Of a DNA stretch of 64,000 nt, positions 27,099 to 35,769 are shown piece by piece. Made by a program: the position numbers and the translations under genes. The notes under the pieces are model-generated. The model saw only the letters and a list, made by a program, of their open reading frames with translations. It was not told where the DNA came from and did not search any database. Positions within the stretch are counted from its first letter, which is position 1. Every line of letters begins with the position of its first letter. This DNA comes from Flavobacterium sp. ENC (GTDB taxonomy: Bacteria > Bacteroidota > Bacteroidia > Flavobacteriales > Flavobacteriaceae), in NCBI RefSeq assembly GCF_020991415.1, contig NZ_JAJMOY010000006.1, forward strand, positions 236,428 through 300,427, read 5' to 3'.

Positions 27099-28550
27099 TT
27101 AGATGGCTTTTAGATTTTTAGCTGCGATTCGCAATAAAAAAAACAACAGGATTATCCAGAGAATAAGTGAAATAACAGCACTGATTTCGTTTTTCAGAAC
27201 AGCCCGGATGCCTTTGGGTTCATAATGGAATTCGGCAATGTCTGCCCAGTGTCCTTTATCGATGGTAAGCGGTTTGCCTGTAGGGCCGGATTTCTTATTG
27301 CTAATGTATTTGATTTGCAGACCGTTCATTTTCTGAGCCATGTTGTAGCGATAAGCTTCGGCTTGCTTCTGAAAATCGATATACGAATCATAATCGGTAT
27401 TTGATAACCCCATCGAGAGGTTTTTCATAGCGATATACGGATTGATAAAAGAGACTGCTTTCGAAAAACGGTTCTGTTTTTCATACATTTTCAAAAGTTC
27501 CTCCAGATGTTTATTATAAATACGCGAACTGATTTTTTCGCCTTCCGTCATAATGAAACCGGAATAGTTGAACGGAAGCTGCTGCACAGAATCGACTTTG
27601 TGTGCCCTAAGCAAAGAATCTTTAATCGCTTTATAATGCAGGTCATTCGGATTATGGCTGTCTCCCTGTTTGAGAATATCTTTTTCAATGTCACTGTTGA
27701 ATTGTATTTTCGAAGGTGCTTTATACAAATAAGCACCCATGGCCTGAGTGGTTCTTGGTAAAATGATGGTACAGACCAGCCAGATTCCGATCAGCGAAAT
27801 CAACGCTTTTTTGGAAGTTGCACTGGCAGCGGAAACCAAAACGGCAATGACGCAGAAGAATAGTAAGTAAACAAAATGAAACAGAACGAACAAGAACATT
27901 TTCAGCGTCTCATCAGGTGAGATCGTGAAGCCCTGCAATAGCAGCCAAATGAAAACTAAAACCACAATTGTCGGAACGAAAAGCAGCATCAGGACAGAAG
28001 CGACTCCCAATATTTTGCCTGTAAGCAGTTGTTTCCAGGTGATTCCCTGACTTAAAAGCAGTTTTAAGATTCCGTTTTCCCTTTCGGCTGCGACCGAATT
28101 AAAACCTAAGAAGAAAATCAATAAGGGCAATAAAATCTGCAGCACCATGGCAATACTTATTTCCCCAAAGCGAAGCATACTATTGGAAAACCCGGCCTCA
28201 GAAAAATTGGCGGTGTTTTGTTTATGGGCTTCGAGGAAGATGGCGTTTCCGAAAAAAGGTTCCATTCCAAATTCAAAAACACTCAGCGAAGTACTTTTTC
28301 GAAATGCAAAGTTCCCGTAATGCGCCATGCGGTGCGGATTTTTATCGGGATTATTGAGCCAGTCTTTTCTGGAATCGTGCTGGTATTTTTCGCTGGTTTC
28401 ATTTTGGCCGGCATAATTTTCCCAGCCTGAAAAAGCGGCGTACAGCAATAAAACACCAATAAAAAGGGTAATGATAAATACGGCCTTATTCTGAAAAACG
28501 GATTTTTTCAAATGTCGGGCTATTAAAATTTCGATGTGAAAGAACTTCAT
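27099..28550 (-). CDS. ABC-2 type permease (DUF3526-like), first of a pair
   Basis: 483 residues, same layout as its downstream neighbour: an N-terminal span (AVFIITLFIGVLLLYAAF), a periplasmic loop, a block of spans (SIAMVLQILLPLLIFFLGF to ALISLIGIWLVCTIILP), another periplasmic stretch and a C-terminal span. The coupling-loop motif is SVAAERENGILKLLLSQG. The two permeases differ enough to suggest a heterodimer. It starts 5 bases after the TonB-receptor stop, so translation of receptor and permeases is tightly linked, which hints at one transport route across both membranes. Confidence 0.82.
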   Translation of the reverse strand: MKFFHIEILIARHLKKSVFQNKAVFIITLFIGVLLLYAAFSGWENYAGQNETSEKYQHDSRKDWLNNPDKNPHRMAHYGNFAFRKSTSLSVFEFGMEPFFGNAIFLEAHKQNTANFSEAGFSNSMLRFGEISIAMVLQILLPLLIFFLGFNSVAAERENGILKLLLSQGITWKQLLTGKILGVASVLMLLFVPTIVVLVFIWLLLQGFTISPDETLKMFLFVLFHFVYLLFFCVIAVLVSAASATSKKALISLIGIWLVCTIILPRTTQAMGAYLYKAPSKIQFNSDIEKDILKQGDSHNPNDLHYKAIKDSLLRAHKVDSVQQLPFNYSGFIMTEGEKISSRIYNKHLEELLKMYEKQNRFSKAVSFINPYIAMKNLSMGLSNTDYDSYIDFQKQAEAYRYNMAQKMNGLQIKYISNKKSGPTGKPLTIDKGHWADIAEFHYEPKGIRAVLKNEISAVISLILWIILLFFLLRIAAKNLKAI

Positions 28551-28555
28551 ACAGC

Positions 28556-31009
28556 TTAAAATTTATAAGTTACGGTAAGGCTGCAATTTCGGGGTGCACC
28601 GGGAAATAACCTCAGATAATTCTGTGCGCCCAGCCAATAGGTTTTATTCAGTAAATTGCCGGCATTCAGCGCAATTTGCAGGTTACTGATGTTAGGTTTA
28701 TAATACAAGGCAGCATCAAAAATGGTAAAATCAGGAAGTGTGAAATCCCTTGTAAACCACGGAATCTTACTGCTTTGGTACTGCATTCCAAAACCGATAC
28801 CCAGATCTCTCAGGGCAGAATCGGCAGCAAAGTTGTAACGGGTCCATAAATTGGCGCTGTTTTTTGGCGTATTCTGTTTTCTGGCACCAATCAGCGAAAG
28901 ATCACGGTCATTGGTAATTTTCGCATCAATATAACTGTAAGAAGCATTGATCTGCCAGTCAGGCGTCAGGTAACCCGCCAGGTCACATTCGAAACCACGG
29001 CTGCGTTCCGCTCCTCTGGTCACTAACAAGTCAGGATTTACAGGGTCATTGGCATTCATTAAAATATTGCGCTGGTTGATTTCATAAACCGCAGCATTAA
29101 AACTCATGGTGTTGTCCAGAAAAGTGGCTTTCAGTCCGAACTCTTTCAGATTGCTTTCCAAAGGATCAAACTGACTTCCGGCAGGTAAACTTCCGGTTTG
29201 CGGCATTAAAGTAACCGTATTCGATTGTGGCTGATACCCTTCAAGATAAGTCGTATACACATTAATGGCGGTATTCACCGCATACGTTACACCAACGCGG
29301 GGCAGTAAAGCTGTTTTTTTAACAGTCAGTTCGTTGTTGGTTTCATAATTGGTAATGTCTTCAAACCATTCGTTTCTCAAACCCAGCAAAAAGGTAAATT
29401 TCTCCCACTTTACCTGATCCTGAATATAAACCGCATTGGTAGTAGTCAGTGCCGACGGCAATGCCGTTCTCACATTGAGTATATAATCTTCCGGACTTCT
29501 CATCGCATACGAGGGATTGTTCAAATCAAAAAAACTGACATTTGGTTTGGGCAAAACGACGCCGTTGATTGTGACAGTCTGATATTGATCGGCATTGGCG
29601 GCAACGAATGAGCTGGCTACGGTTCCGTTCTTTAACAAATAACCTCTGGCCGCATTTTGTGCACTGCCTTTGTTTTTATTCCAGCTGCTTAAATCGTATC
29701 CGGTCAGTAATTTATGATGAAGTTTTCCCGTTTTAAAATCAAAGTTGAAATAAGTACTAAGATTATCCACATCCCAATATTGCTGACGCTGTACAAACTG
29801 CATCATGGCGAGGCTGGTTACGGGTTTGTTGTTAATGTCTACCGCAAAAGCATTTGTCGTTCGGTGTTCCTGAAGGTCTTCTGTCCAGGTTTGCTTCATG
29901 TAAGCGGCATTAAAACCAATTTTAGAGCTAAACTTATGCGCAAAATTGGTCGTCAGGATCATTTCTTTTGATTTGAAAAAATCACCTGAAGCACCTAAAT
30001 TTAAACTAATCGGCGTCTGATTCAGGTTAGTCACACCCGCAACCGCGCCAAAAATTGGCTGACCGCGATCCAGGACTCCCGTCATATTGCTCAGTATTAA
30101 TTCGGTATTGATGGCTGTCTTTTCATTCGGAATATAAGTAAAGGAAGGCGAGACTAAAAACGATTTATTGCCCACCAGATCCCGAAAGGATTTCGCCTCC
30201 TGATACGCTCCGTTGACGCGGTATAAAAGTGTTTTGGATTCGTTTAGAGGTCCTGTAAAATCTAACGTCCCTCTTAAAGTACTGAAACTTCCAACGCTTA
30301 AGCTCACTTCTTTTCGGTCAGTGGCCAAAGGCTTTTTGGTCACCAGATTGATGCTTCCGCCCGGATCAACAGAAGAGAATGTAGCACTCGAAGGGCCTTT
30401 GATAACTTCGACACGTTCGATATTGCTCGTCAGCGGCTGCAGGAAATAATACTGGCGGGTTCGCATTCCGTTGATAATCTGTCCTTCTTCATTCTGGCTG
30501 ATGCCGCGAATGGTGTATTGATTGTAATAACTCGCCGGAATGACACCACTGGCCATTTTTACCGCATCAGCAAGATAAAAAGCACCTTTGTCGGCGATTA
30601 ATTCTTTGGTTACGGTCGATATAGATTGTGGAATATCCTTATTGAGCGATGCTGTTTTTGTCGCCGCAAATGAATAATCACTGTTGTACTTTTTAACAGA
30701 GCGGCCTACAATTTCTACCGTTTGCAATTCGTTCAGCGCAGTTTCCAGTGCGACAGTAAGGAATTCATTCGTTGCAGTTATTTGCTGCGTTTTGTAGCCC
30801 GGAAAACTGATCTCAAGAATTCCGTCGCCTTCAAGACTAAAATTTCCGTCCTCATTGGTGGTGGTTTCTTTTCCCGAATTCAGCAGTTTTATGCTGGCTC
30901 CACTGACAGCTTCTTTTGTATTGCGATCTGTGATTTTCCCGGAAATTGTTTGGGAATAAGCCTCATGCAGGGCAATTATTGAAAATAAAAAGCCTAGTAA
31001 ATGTTTCAT
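28556..31009 (-). CDS. TonB-dependent siderophore-type receptor within an ABC transporter operon
   Basis: 817-residue outer-membrane receptor. Signal peptide MKHLLGFLFSIIALHEAYSQ, then a carboxypeptidase-regulatory-like domain (TISGKITDRNTKEAVSGASI, about 20-95) and a plug domain (DIPQSISTVTKELI, IERVEVIKGPSSATF, GGSINLVTKKP). A 22-strand barrel follows, ending in the expected aromatic C-terminus (SLTVTYKF). The plug motifs match the siderophore class (FhuA/FhuE-like). It sits between an ABC ATPase gene (12 bases upstream) and two permease genes (5 bases downstream). The ligand could be a metal chelate. Confidence 0.88.
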   Translation of the reverse strand: MKHLLGFLFSIIALHEAYSQTISGKITDRNTKEAVSGASIKLLNSGKETTTNEDGNFSLEGDGILEISFPGYKTQQITATNEFLTVALETALNELQTVEIVGRSVKKYNSDYSFAATKTASLNKDIPQSISTVTKELIADKGAFYLADAVKMASGVIPASYYNQYTIRGISQNEEGQIINGMRTRQYYFLQPLTSNIERVEVIKGPSSATFSSVDPGGSINLVTKKPLATDRKEVSLSVGSFSTLRGTLDFTGPLNESKTLLYRVNGAYQEAKSFRDLVGNKSFLVSPSFTYIPNEKTAINTELILSNMTGVLDRGQPIFGAVAGVTNLNQTPISLNLGASGDFFKSKEMILTTNFAHKFSSKIGFNAAYMKQTWTEDLQEHRTTNAFAVDINNKPVTSLAMMQFVQRQQYWDVDNLSTYFNFDFKTGKLHHKLLTGYDLSSWNKNKGSAQNAARGYLLKNGTVASSFVAANADQYQTVTINGVVLPKPNVSFFDLNNPSYAMRSPEDYILNVRTALPSALTTTNAVYIQDQVKWEKFTFLLGLRNEWFEDITNYETNNELTVKKTALLPRVGVTYAVNTAINVYTTYLEGYQPQSNTVTLMPQTGSLPAGSQFDPLESNLKEFGLKATFLDNTMSFNAAVYEINQRNILMNANDPVNPDLLVTRGAERSRGFECDLAGYLTPDWQINASYSYIDAKITNDRDLSLIGARKQNTPKNSANLWTRYNFAADSALRDLGIGFGMQYQSSKIPWFTRDFTLPDFTIFDAALYYKPNISNLQIALNAGNLLNKTYWLGAQNYLRLFPGAPRNCSLTVTYKF

Positions 31010-31020
31010 TTTATTTTCTT

Positions 31021-31716
31021 TTAGACGGTTTGTAAATACAGGTTTTCCAGTTCATTTGCCGAAATTTTGGCCGCTTCGATAATCGTGACCAGATTTCCCT
31101 GTTTCATGATGCCGATATGGGTGGCGACTTCCCTGGCCCTGAAAATATCGTGTGTGGCCATTAAAATGGCTGTTCCGTCTGCCGAAAGTTCTTTTAGGAT
31201 TTGAGAGAATTCGTTGGACGCTTTGGGGTCCAGGCCACTGGTAGGCTCGTCCAGCAATAAGACTTTTGCCTGTTTTGCAATAGCGATCGCGATCCCGACT
31301 TTCTGGCGCATTCCTTTGGAGTAACCGCCAAGATGCTGATCGTGTGCTTTGGTTTGTAAACCTGCTTTGGTTAGAAAATAAGTCAGTTCCCCATTCGAAT
31401 ACCGGAATCCTGCGAGTGCCGAAAAGAATTTCAGGTTTTCAAGTCCTGTCAGATTCGGATATAACATGACGGTTTCAGGGATATAAGCCACGTATTTTTT
31501 GGTTTCCTGCGGATTTTCAGTAACAGATATATGGTTGATTTCCAGCGTTCCGCAGCTGGGTGGTATAAAGCCTAAAAACAGATTGATGGTAGTCGTTTTC
31601 CCTGCTCCGTTTTGTCCCAAAAGGGCGAAGATTTCTCCTTTTTTTATAGTGAGGTTCAGGGCATTCAAAGCGATGTGATCGCCATATTTTTTGGTCAGGT
31701 TTTCAGCTGTAAGCAT
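31021..31716 (-). CDS. ABC transporter ATP-binding protein
   Basis: 231-residue ATPase energising the two ABC-2 permeases. Walker A is GQNGAGKTT (34-42), the signature is LGGYSKGMRQK, Walker B is VLLLDEPTSGLDP, and the switch histidine is in ILMATHD. The YSKGM form of the signature is common in NosF/CcmA/drug-export ATPases. A TonB receptor follows 11 bases later and the permeases come after that, so ATPase, receptor and permeases form one unit. It is separated by 270 bases from the His/Cys-rich small gene upstream. Confidence 0.92.
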   Translation of the reverse strand: MLTAENLTKKYGDHIALNALNLTIKKGEIFALLGQNGAGKTTTINLFLGFIPPSCGTLEINHISVTENPQETKKYVAYIPETVMLYPNLTGLENLKFFSALAGFRYSNGELTYFLTKAGLQTKAHDQHLGGYSKGMRQKVGIAIAIAKQAKVLLLDEPTSGLDPKASNEFSQILKELSADGTAILMATHDIFRAREVATHIGIMKQGNLVTIIEAAKISANELENLYLQTV

Positions 31717-31986
31717 AATGATATGGATTTGGATTTGTTGGATTGTACAAAACAGAAATAGTGAACTCCTGCTGTCACTTCAGACAACAGTCAGTTTTAA
31801 TTCGAAAAAAAACTAAGGGCTAGTTTACTATGAATTTGAAAATGCAGGACGTGTTTCAGTTCGAAACAGAAACAGGTTTTATGTTTTATCTGAAACGTAA
31901 GTTCACATAAACGGCATGCAAAATTCAATTTCGTCCGGAAAAATTGGCGAAAGATATTTATATTGAAAAAAAATAAAAGCAGTAAA

Positions 31987-32337
31987 CTATACTAAAGAAG
32001 GGGGAGCCCTGAGCGCAAAAAGACTGCCTTTAAAAAAGGTCGAAGCAGCTTTTGTAAAAGTAAAGGTAACCGGATTATCAACGCTTGTTTTATGAAGAGA
32101 TAAAGGCTGAAAATGATTGGGGATAAACGTGCTAAAAGCAAAATGACAGACAGGACAATTGTTCTCTACAGTATGGCTGTGTGTAATCTGCTTTTGATGC
32201 GCAGCGTAATGATGATCGCAATGTTTTTCAGTAAGTTGCTTGTAAATATGCTCATAGGAATGCAGCGTCTGAAACAGCATTGCGAACAATACGGTAAAAG
32301 ACATCAAAAGATTAATTAAAATTACTTTTCTCTTCAT
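31987..32337 (-). CDS. Small His/Cys-rich secreted or membrane-anchored protein
   Basis: 116 residues with an N-terminal hydrophobic segment (VILINLLMSFTVLFAMLF). A histidine-rich stretch follows (LHSYEHIYKQLTEKHCDHHY, then HQKQITHSHTVENNC) and a CPVCHF motif. The arrangement resembles DUF2946-like proteins found next to TonB receptors in Bacteroidota, and the His and Cys residues suggest binding of copper, zinc or another metal. It is the first gene reading into the ABC/TonB unit, with a Bacteroidota promoter just upstream (32405-32438). I do not recognise a defined function; metal sensing, delivery or export are all possible. Confidence 0.7.
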   Translation of the reverse strand: MKRKVILINLLMSFTVLFAMLFQTLHSYEHIYKQLTEKHCDHHYAAHQKQITHSHTVENNCPVCHFAFSTFIPNHFQPLSLHKTSVDNPVTFTFTKAASTFFKGSLFALRAPPSLV

Positions 32338-32404
32338 TCGTGATTTATAAGGAGTTGAGCTTGTTTGAGTCCGTTTCTGGAATTTATTTAACGCAACTTG
32401 GTTG

Positions 32405-32438
32405 CAAATATAGAAATCTAAACGGCAATTTCAGCAAA
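32405..32438 (-). promoter_or_regulatory. Promoter for the His/Cys-rich gene and ABC/TonB unit
   Basis: On the minus strand TTTG (32435-32438) and TATATTTG (32405-32412) are 22 bases apart, fitting the Bacteroidota consensus. The leader to the ATG at 32337 would be about 60 bases. Confidence 0.5.
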
Positions 32439-32638
32439 GTTGCTTTAATTTTTTTGTGTTCTTTTCATCATAATTTGCAAAAAAGGAATCCAATTTTTTT
32501 AACATTATTTTTGAATTGTGACTATTTTATGGGCTCTGGTTCAATAACGATAATAAGTGAGGCATTTTTTTTGATTTCGAATTCAATAGCAGCGATTTAC
32601 ATAAAATAATTATTTTTATTTAGAATGATTAAGAATAA

Positions 32639-32670
32639 TTTGGATAAAAAGATATTTGAGTTTACTTTTG
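32639..32670 (+). promoter_or_regulatory. Promoter of the siderophore receptor gene
   Basis: TTTG at 32639-32642 and TACTTTTG at 32663-32670 are 20 bases apart, a very good match to the Bacteroidota consensus. The leader would be about 20 bases. Together with the promoter at 32405 it makes the 358-base gap a divergent control region with no gene inside it. Confidence 0.65.
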
Positions 32671-32695
32671 CGATGAATTTAAACTCCATACCAAA

Positions 32696-35122
32696 ATGAA
32701 TATAGTAACCATTAAAAAAGTTCTGTGTAGTTTTTTGTTTCTGATCTCCTTAAATATGATGGGACAGGAAACGGGGAAAATAACCGGAAAAGTGACTTTA
32801 AGCGGAAACACGCCGGCAGAAAATATTGCTGTTAGCCTTAAAGGAACAAAACATAATGTCGTAACGAATGAAAAAGGGCAATATGAGATAAAAAATGTAA
32901 AACCTGCTACGTATACGATTAGTATTCATGCAGTAGGAATTCGTCCCGTTGAGGATAATATTGTAGTTACAGCAAAACAAACGACCACTAAAAACTTCTC
33001 CCTTGCCGAAAATCAGGAAGATCTGGATGAAGTGGTCATTACAAAAAATAAATACAAGCAGGACAAACCTTCTTTGTCGTTGCGTCTTCAGACTCCGGTA
33101 CTTGAAATTCCCCAAAACATTCAGATTGTAAGCGGTCAGACTTTAAAAGACCAGCAGATTATCAGCATGAGTGACGGAGTGATCCGTAATGTGAGCGGAG
33201 CTGTACGTCTGGAACACTGGGGCGATATGTATACCAACATCACCATGCGTGGTTCTCAGATTCAGGCGTTCCGTAATGGTTTTAATGTTGTTTCTTCTTT
33301 CTGGGGCCCGCTTACGGAAGATATGAGTTTCGTAGACCATATTGAATTTGTAAAAGGCCCGGCAGGATTTATGCTTTCGAACGGAGATCCAAGCGGACTT
33401 TACAATGTGGTGACCAAAAAACCAACCGGAATCACAAAAGGAGAGGCTACCGTTATGGCAGGAAGCTATGATTTCTACAGAGCGAGCATTGACCTTGACG
33501 GGAAACTGGATAAAAAAGGTAAATTTTTATACCGATTCAACGGGGCGGTACAAAAGAAAGGTTCTCACAGGCCTTTTGAACATAATGACCGTTATGTAAT
33601 TGCTCCGGTGCTTTCGTACCAGATCGATGATAAAACTAAAATTACGCTGGAATACAATTACCAGCACGCGAATATGTCTGAAGTAGGGTCTTTTTATGTC
33701 TTTGGTGCTGATGGCGGCGGATATGCAACCCTGCCAAGAAATTTTACGATGACACAACCGGGATTACCGGATACGAAAATGAATGATCACAGCGGATATT
33801 TCACTTTTGAACATAAGTTTGATGACAACTGGAAACTTACGGCACAAACTTCTTATTTTAAATACCTGCAGGAAGGGTACAGCTCATGGCCCACAGCTGT
33901 TGGTCCGGGACCTGTTTACCTGGATGAAGATGATATCGCTGACGAACAGCTTGGTTACGGTCAGGTGATTCGTAACGTTGGGATCTGGGATGCCGAAAGC
34001 AATATGTATCTGGGACAAATTTTTCTGAACGGAAAATTTACAACAGGATCAGTGACGCACAAAGTATTGGGTGGTGTTGATTTGGGGAATAAAGAATATC
34101 AGGCTGACTTTTATCAGTCACATGATTTAGATACCTACGAAAAACCGTTTGATGTTTTTCATCCGGACTATGGAACTCCGTCTAACGGTCTGCCTAATTT
34201 TGATCGCAGTACACCGCTTAAACAAAGGTCTTTTGGAGGGATAACTTCAGAATATGCAGCAGGTTATATTCAGGACGAGCTTGGTTTTTTTGAGAACAAA
34301 CTGAGATTGACCCTTGCAGCAAGATACACCTGGATTAATCAGTCAGGCTGGGGAGACGTTCAGGAAGATAGTCACATTACACCACGTGTAGGAATTAGTT
34401 ATTCGATAACGCCGACCACCTCTGTTTACGGACTATACGATCAGGCTTTTACACCGCAATCGGGTATTATAAAAAGCGGAGAAGCTATCAAACCGCTTAC
34501 GGGTAATAATATGGAGTTTGGTATTAAGAAAGACTGGTTTGACGGATCGTGGAGTACTACGGTTTCAGCTTACAGAATCATTAAGGAAAACGAGCTTACG
34601 GGAGATCCTGATAACGGCCCAAACGATATCTGGAAAGTAGTATTGGGTGAAAAAAGAGCACAGGGTGTTGAGTTTGACGTAAGAGGCAAACTTCTTGACG
34701 GACTGAACCTGATCGCCAATTATGCCTTTACGGAAGCAATTGTAACAGAATCTAATCTAATGTCTATTGCTGAAGGAAGTGCTCTGACAGGATTTTCAAA
34801 ACATGTTGCGAATGCGTGGTTAAATTATACGGTCGTATCCGGCAAATTAAAAGGATTCGGAGCTTCTATAGGAGGAACATATCTGGCAGGAAGACAAACG
34901 GATTCATGGGCGGTAGGATTAGAGAAACTTCCGGAATATTTCAAACTGGACGGAGGTTTATCGTATGAAACCGGAAAAATGAAATTCACCGCCAATGCGT
35001 TTAATATTCTTGATAAATATTTATATAGTGGCTCTTATTACGCTTCAAGAAATGTAAATACCTATAACTGGCAGACCGAACAGCCAAGAAACTTCAGGGT
35101 TGGAGTAACGTACAAATTCTAA
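32696..35122 (+). CDS. TonB-dependent siderophore receptor
   Basis: 808-residue outer-membrane receptor. Signal peptide ends at SLNMMGQ (about 24). A carboxypeptidase-regulatory-like domain occupies about 27-110 (GKITGKVTLSGNTPAENIAV). The plug follows (ETPVLEIP-like LQTPVLEIPQNIQIVSGQTL, IEFVKGPAGFMLSNGDPSGL, YNVVTKKPTG) and then a barrel ending NFRVGVTYKF. The PQNIQIVS and GDPSGLYNVVTKKP features are those of ferric-siderophore (FhuE/FoxA-like) receptors. It is alone on its strand, is followed by a terminator, and is divergent from the ABC/TonB unit. Confidence 0.88.
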   Translation: MNIVTIKKVLCSFLFLISLNMMGQETGKITGKVTLSGNTPAENIAVSLKGTKHNVVTNEKGQYEIKNVKPATYTISIHAVGIRPVEDNIVVTAKQTTTKNFSLAENQEDLDEVVITKNKYKQDKPSLSLRLQTPVLEIPQNIQIVSGQTLKDQQIISMSDGVIRNVSGAVRLEHWGDMYTNITMRGSQIQAFRNGFNVVSSFWGPLTEDMSFVDHIEFVKGPAGFMLSNGDPSGLYNVVTKKPTGITKGEATVMAGSYDFYRASIDLDGKLDKKGKFLYRFNGAVQKKGSHRPFEHNDRYVIAPVLSYQIDDKTKITLEYNYQHANMSEVGSFYVFGADGGGYATLPRNFTMTQPGLPDTKMNDHSGYFTFEHKFDDNWKLTAQTSYFKYLQEGYSSWPTAVGPGPVYLDEDDIADEQLGYGQVIRNVGIWDAESNMYLGQIFLNGKFTTGSVTHKVLGGVDLGNKEYQADFYQSHDLDTYEKPFDVFHPDYGTPSNGLPNFDRSTPLKQRSFGGITSEYAAGYIQDELGFFENKLRLTLAARYTWINQSGWGDVQEDSHITPRVGISYSITPTTSVYGLYDQAFTPQSGIIKSGEAIKPLTGNNMEFGIKKDWFDGSWSTTVSAYRIIKENELTGDPDNGPNDIWKVVLGEKRAQGVEFDVRGKLLDGLNLIANYAFTEAIVTESNLMSIAEGSALTGFSKHVANAWLNYTVVSGKLKGFGASIGGTYLAGRQTDSWAVGLEKLPEYFKLDGGLSYETGKMKFTANAFNILDKYLYSGSYYASRNVNTYNWQTEQPRNFRVGVTYKF

Positions 35123-35200
35123 AAAAATATTCTTTATACGCCTTTTGATTTATTGCGTCTTCCTGAAACAGGCAGACAGTTTAACAATAAAAGTTCTGTG

Positions 35201-35232
35201 AACCAGTCAGTTTTTCCTGACTGGTTTTTTTA
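35201..35232 (+). terminator. Terminator after siderophore receptor gene
   Basis: AACCAGTCAG, a short T-rich loop, CTGACTGGTT and a T run. Confidence 0.9.
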
Positions 35233-35236
35233 TTGC

Positions 35237-35392
35237 TGTGGGAAAGTTGATTTTAGTTTTCCCACAGAAAGTGTGTGAAAGTTGATTTTATTTTTCACTT
35301 TCCCACAGAAGTTGTGTGAAAATGAATTTTTATTTTGGTTTTCACACAGAAAGCGTGTGAAAGTGAACTTTTATTTTCGTTTTCACACAATA
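35237..35392. repeat. Four-unit hairpin array, about 43-bp unit
   Basis: Four successive units each begin GTGTGAAA or GTGGGAAA and end TTTCACAC or TTTCCCAC, so every unit is its own hairpin. The first unit has both arms changed together (GGGAAA with TTTCCC), which keeps the pairing. Confidence 0.65.
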
Positions 35393-35411
35393 GTATGTAC
35401 AAGCAATGTGT

Positions 35412-35669
35412 AAAACGCAAGAAATAAAACGCACTAACCCCAGGTATTTGTCATTCCGAGGAACGAGGAATCACACATGCTAATCACGCACGCTGTTGTC
35501 GAATACTGGATGCGATTCCTCGTTCCTCGGAATGACAAGCGGTGTTTAAAACGCAAGAAATAAAACGCACTAACCCCAGGTATTTGCCATTCCGAGGAAC
35601 GAGGAATCACACATGCTAATTACACACTGTTGTCGAGTACTGGATGCGATTTCTCGTTCCTCGGAATGA
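35412..35669. repeat. Direct duplication of a 135-bp palindromic intergenic element
   Basis: Two copies, offset by 135 bases, each start TAAAACGCAAGAAATAAAAC. Each contains the inverted pair CATTCCGAGGAACGAGGAAT and its complement, so each copy can fold into a long hairpin. No gene is visible between 35123 and 35769. Confidence 0.8.
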
Positions 35670-35714
35670 CACACGCTAATCATCAATGCTCTACGAAAAC
35701 AGAATCTATTTAAC

Positions 35715-35749
35715 AAAAAAGAGGCATACGCTAACGTATGCCTCTTTTT
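35715..35749. terminator. Bidirectional terminator before the sugar dehydrogenase gene
   Basis: AAAAAGAGGCATACG, a short loop and CGTATGCCTCTTTTT form a perfect hairpin flanked by A and T tracts, just past the stop of the minus-strand dehydrogenase gene. Confidence 0.9.
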
Positions 35750-35769
35750 GTGCTTTAAATTGAACTTAT

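Noticed and set aside
32340..32609. Plus-strand open frame of 89 codons in the divergent control region
   Set aside because: It overlaps the minus-strand promoter elements at 32405-32438, and its product looks like random AT-rich translation.
35412..35669. Insertion sequence or MITE with transposase
   Set aside because: The inverted arms resemble a mobile repeat, but no transposase gene and no target-site duplication can be shown in the window.
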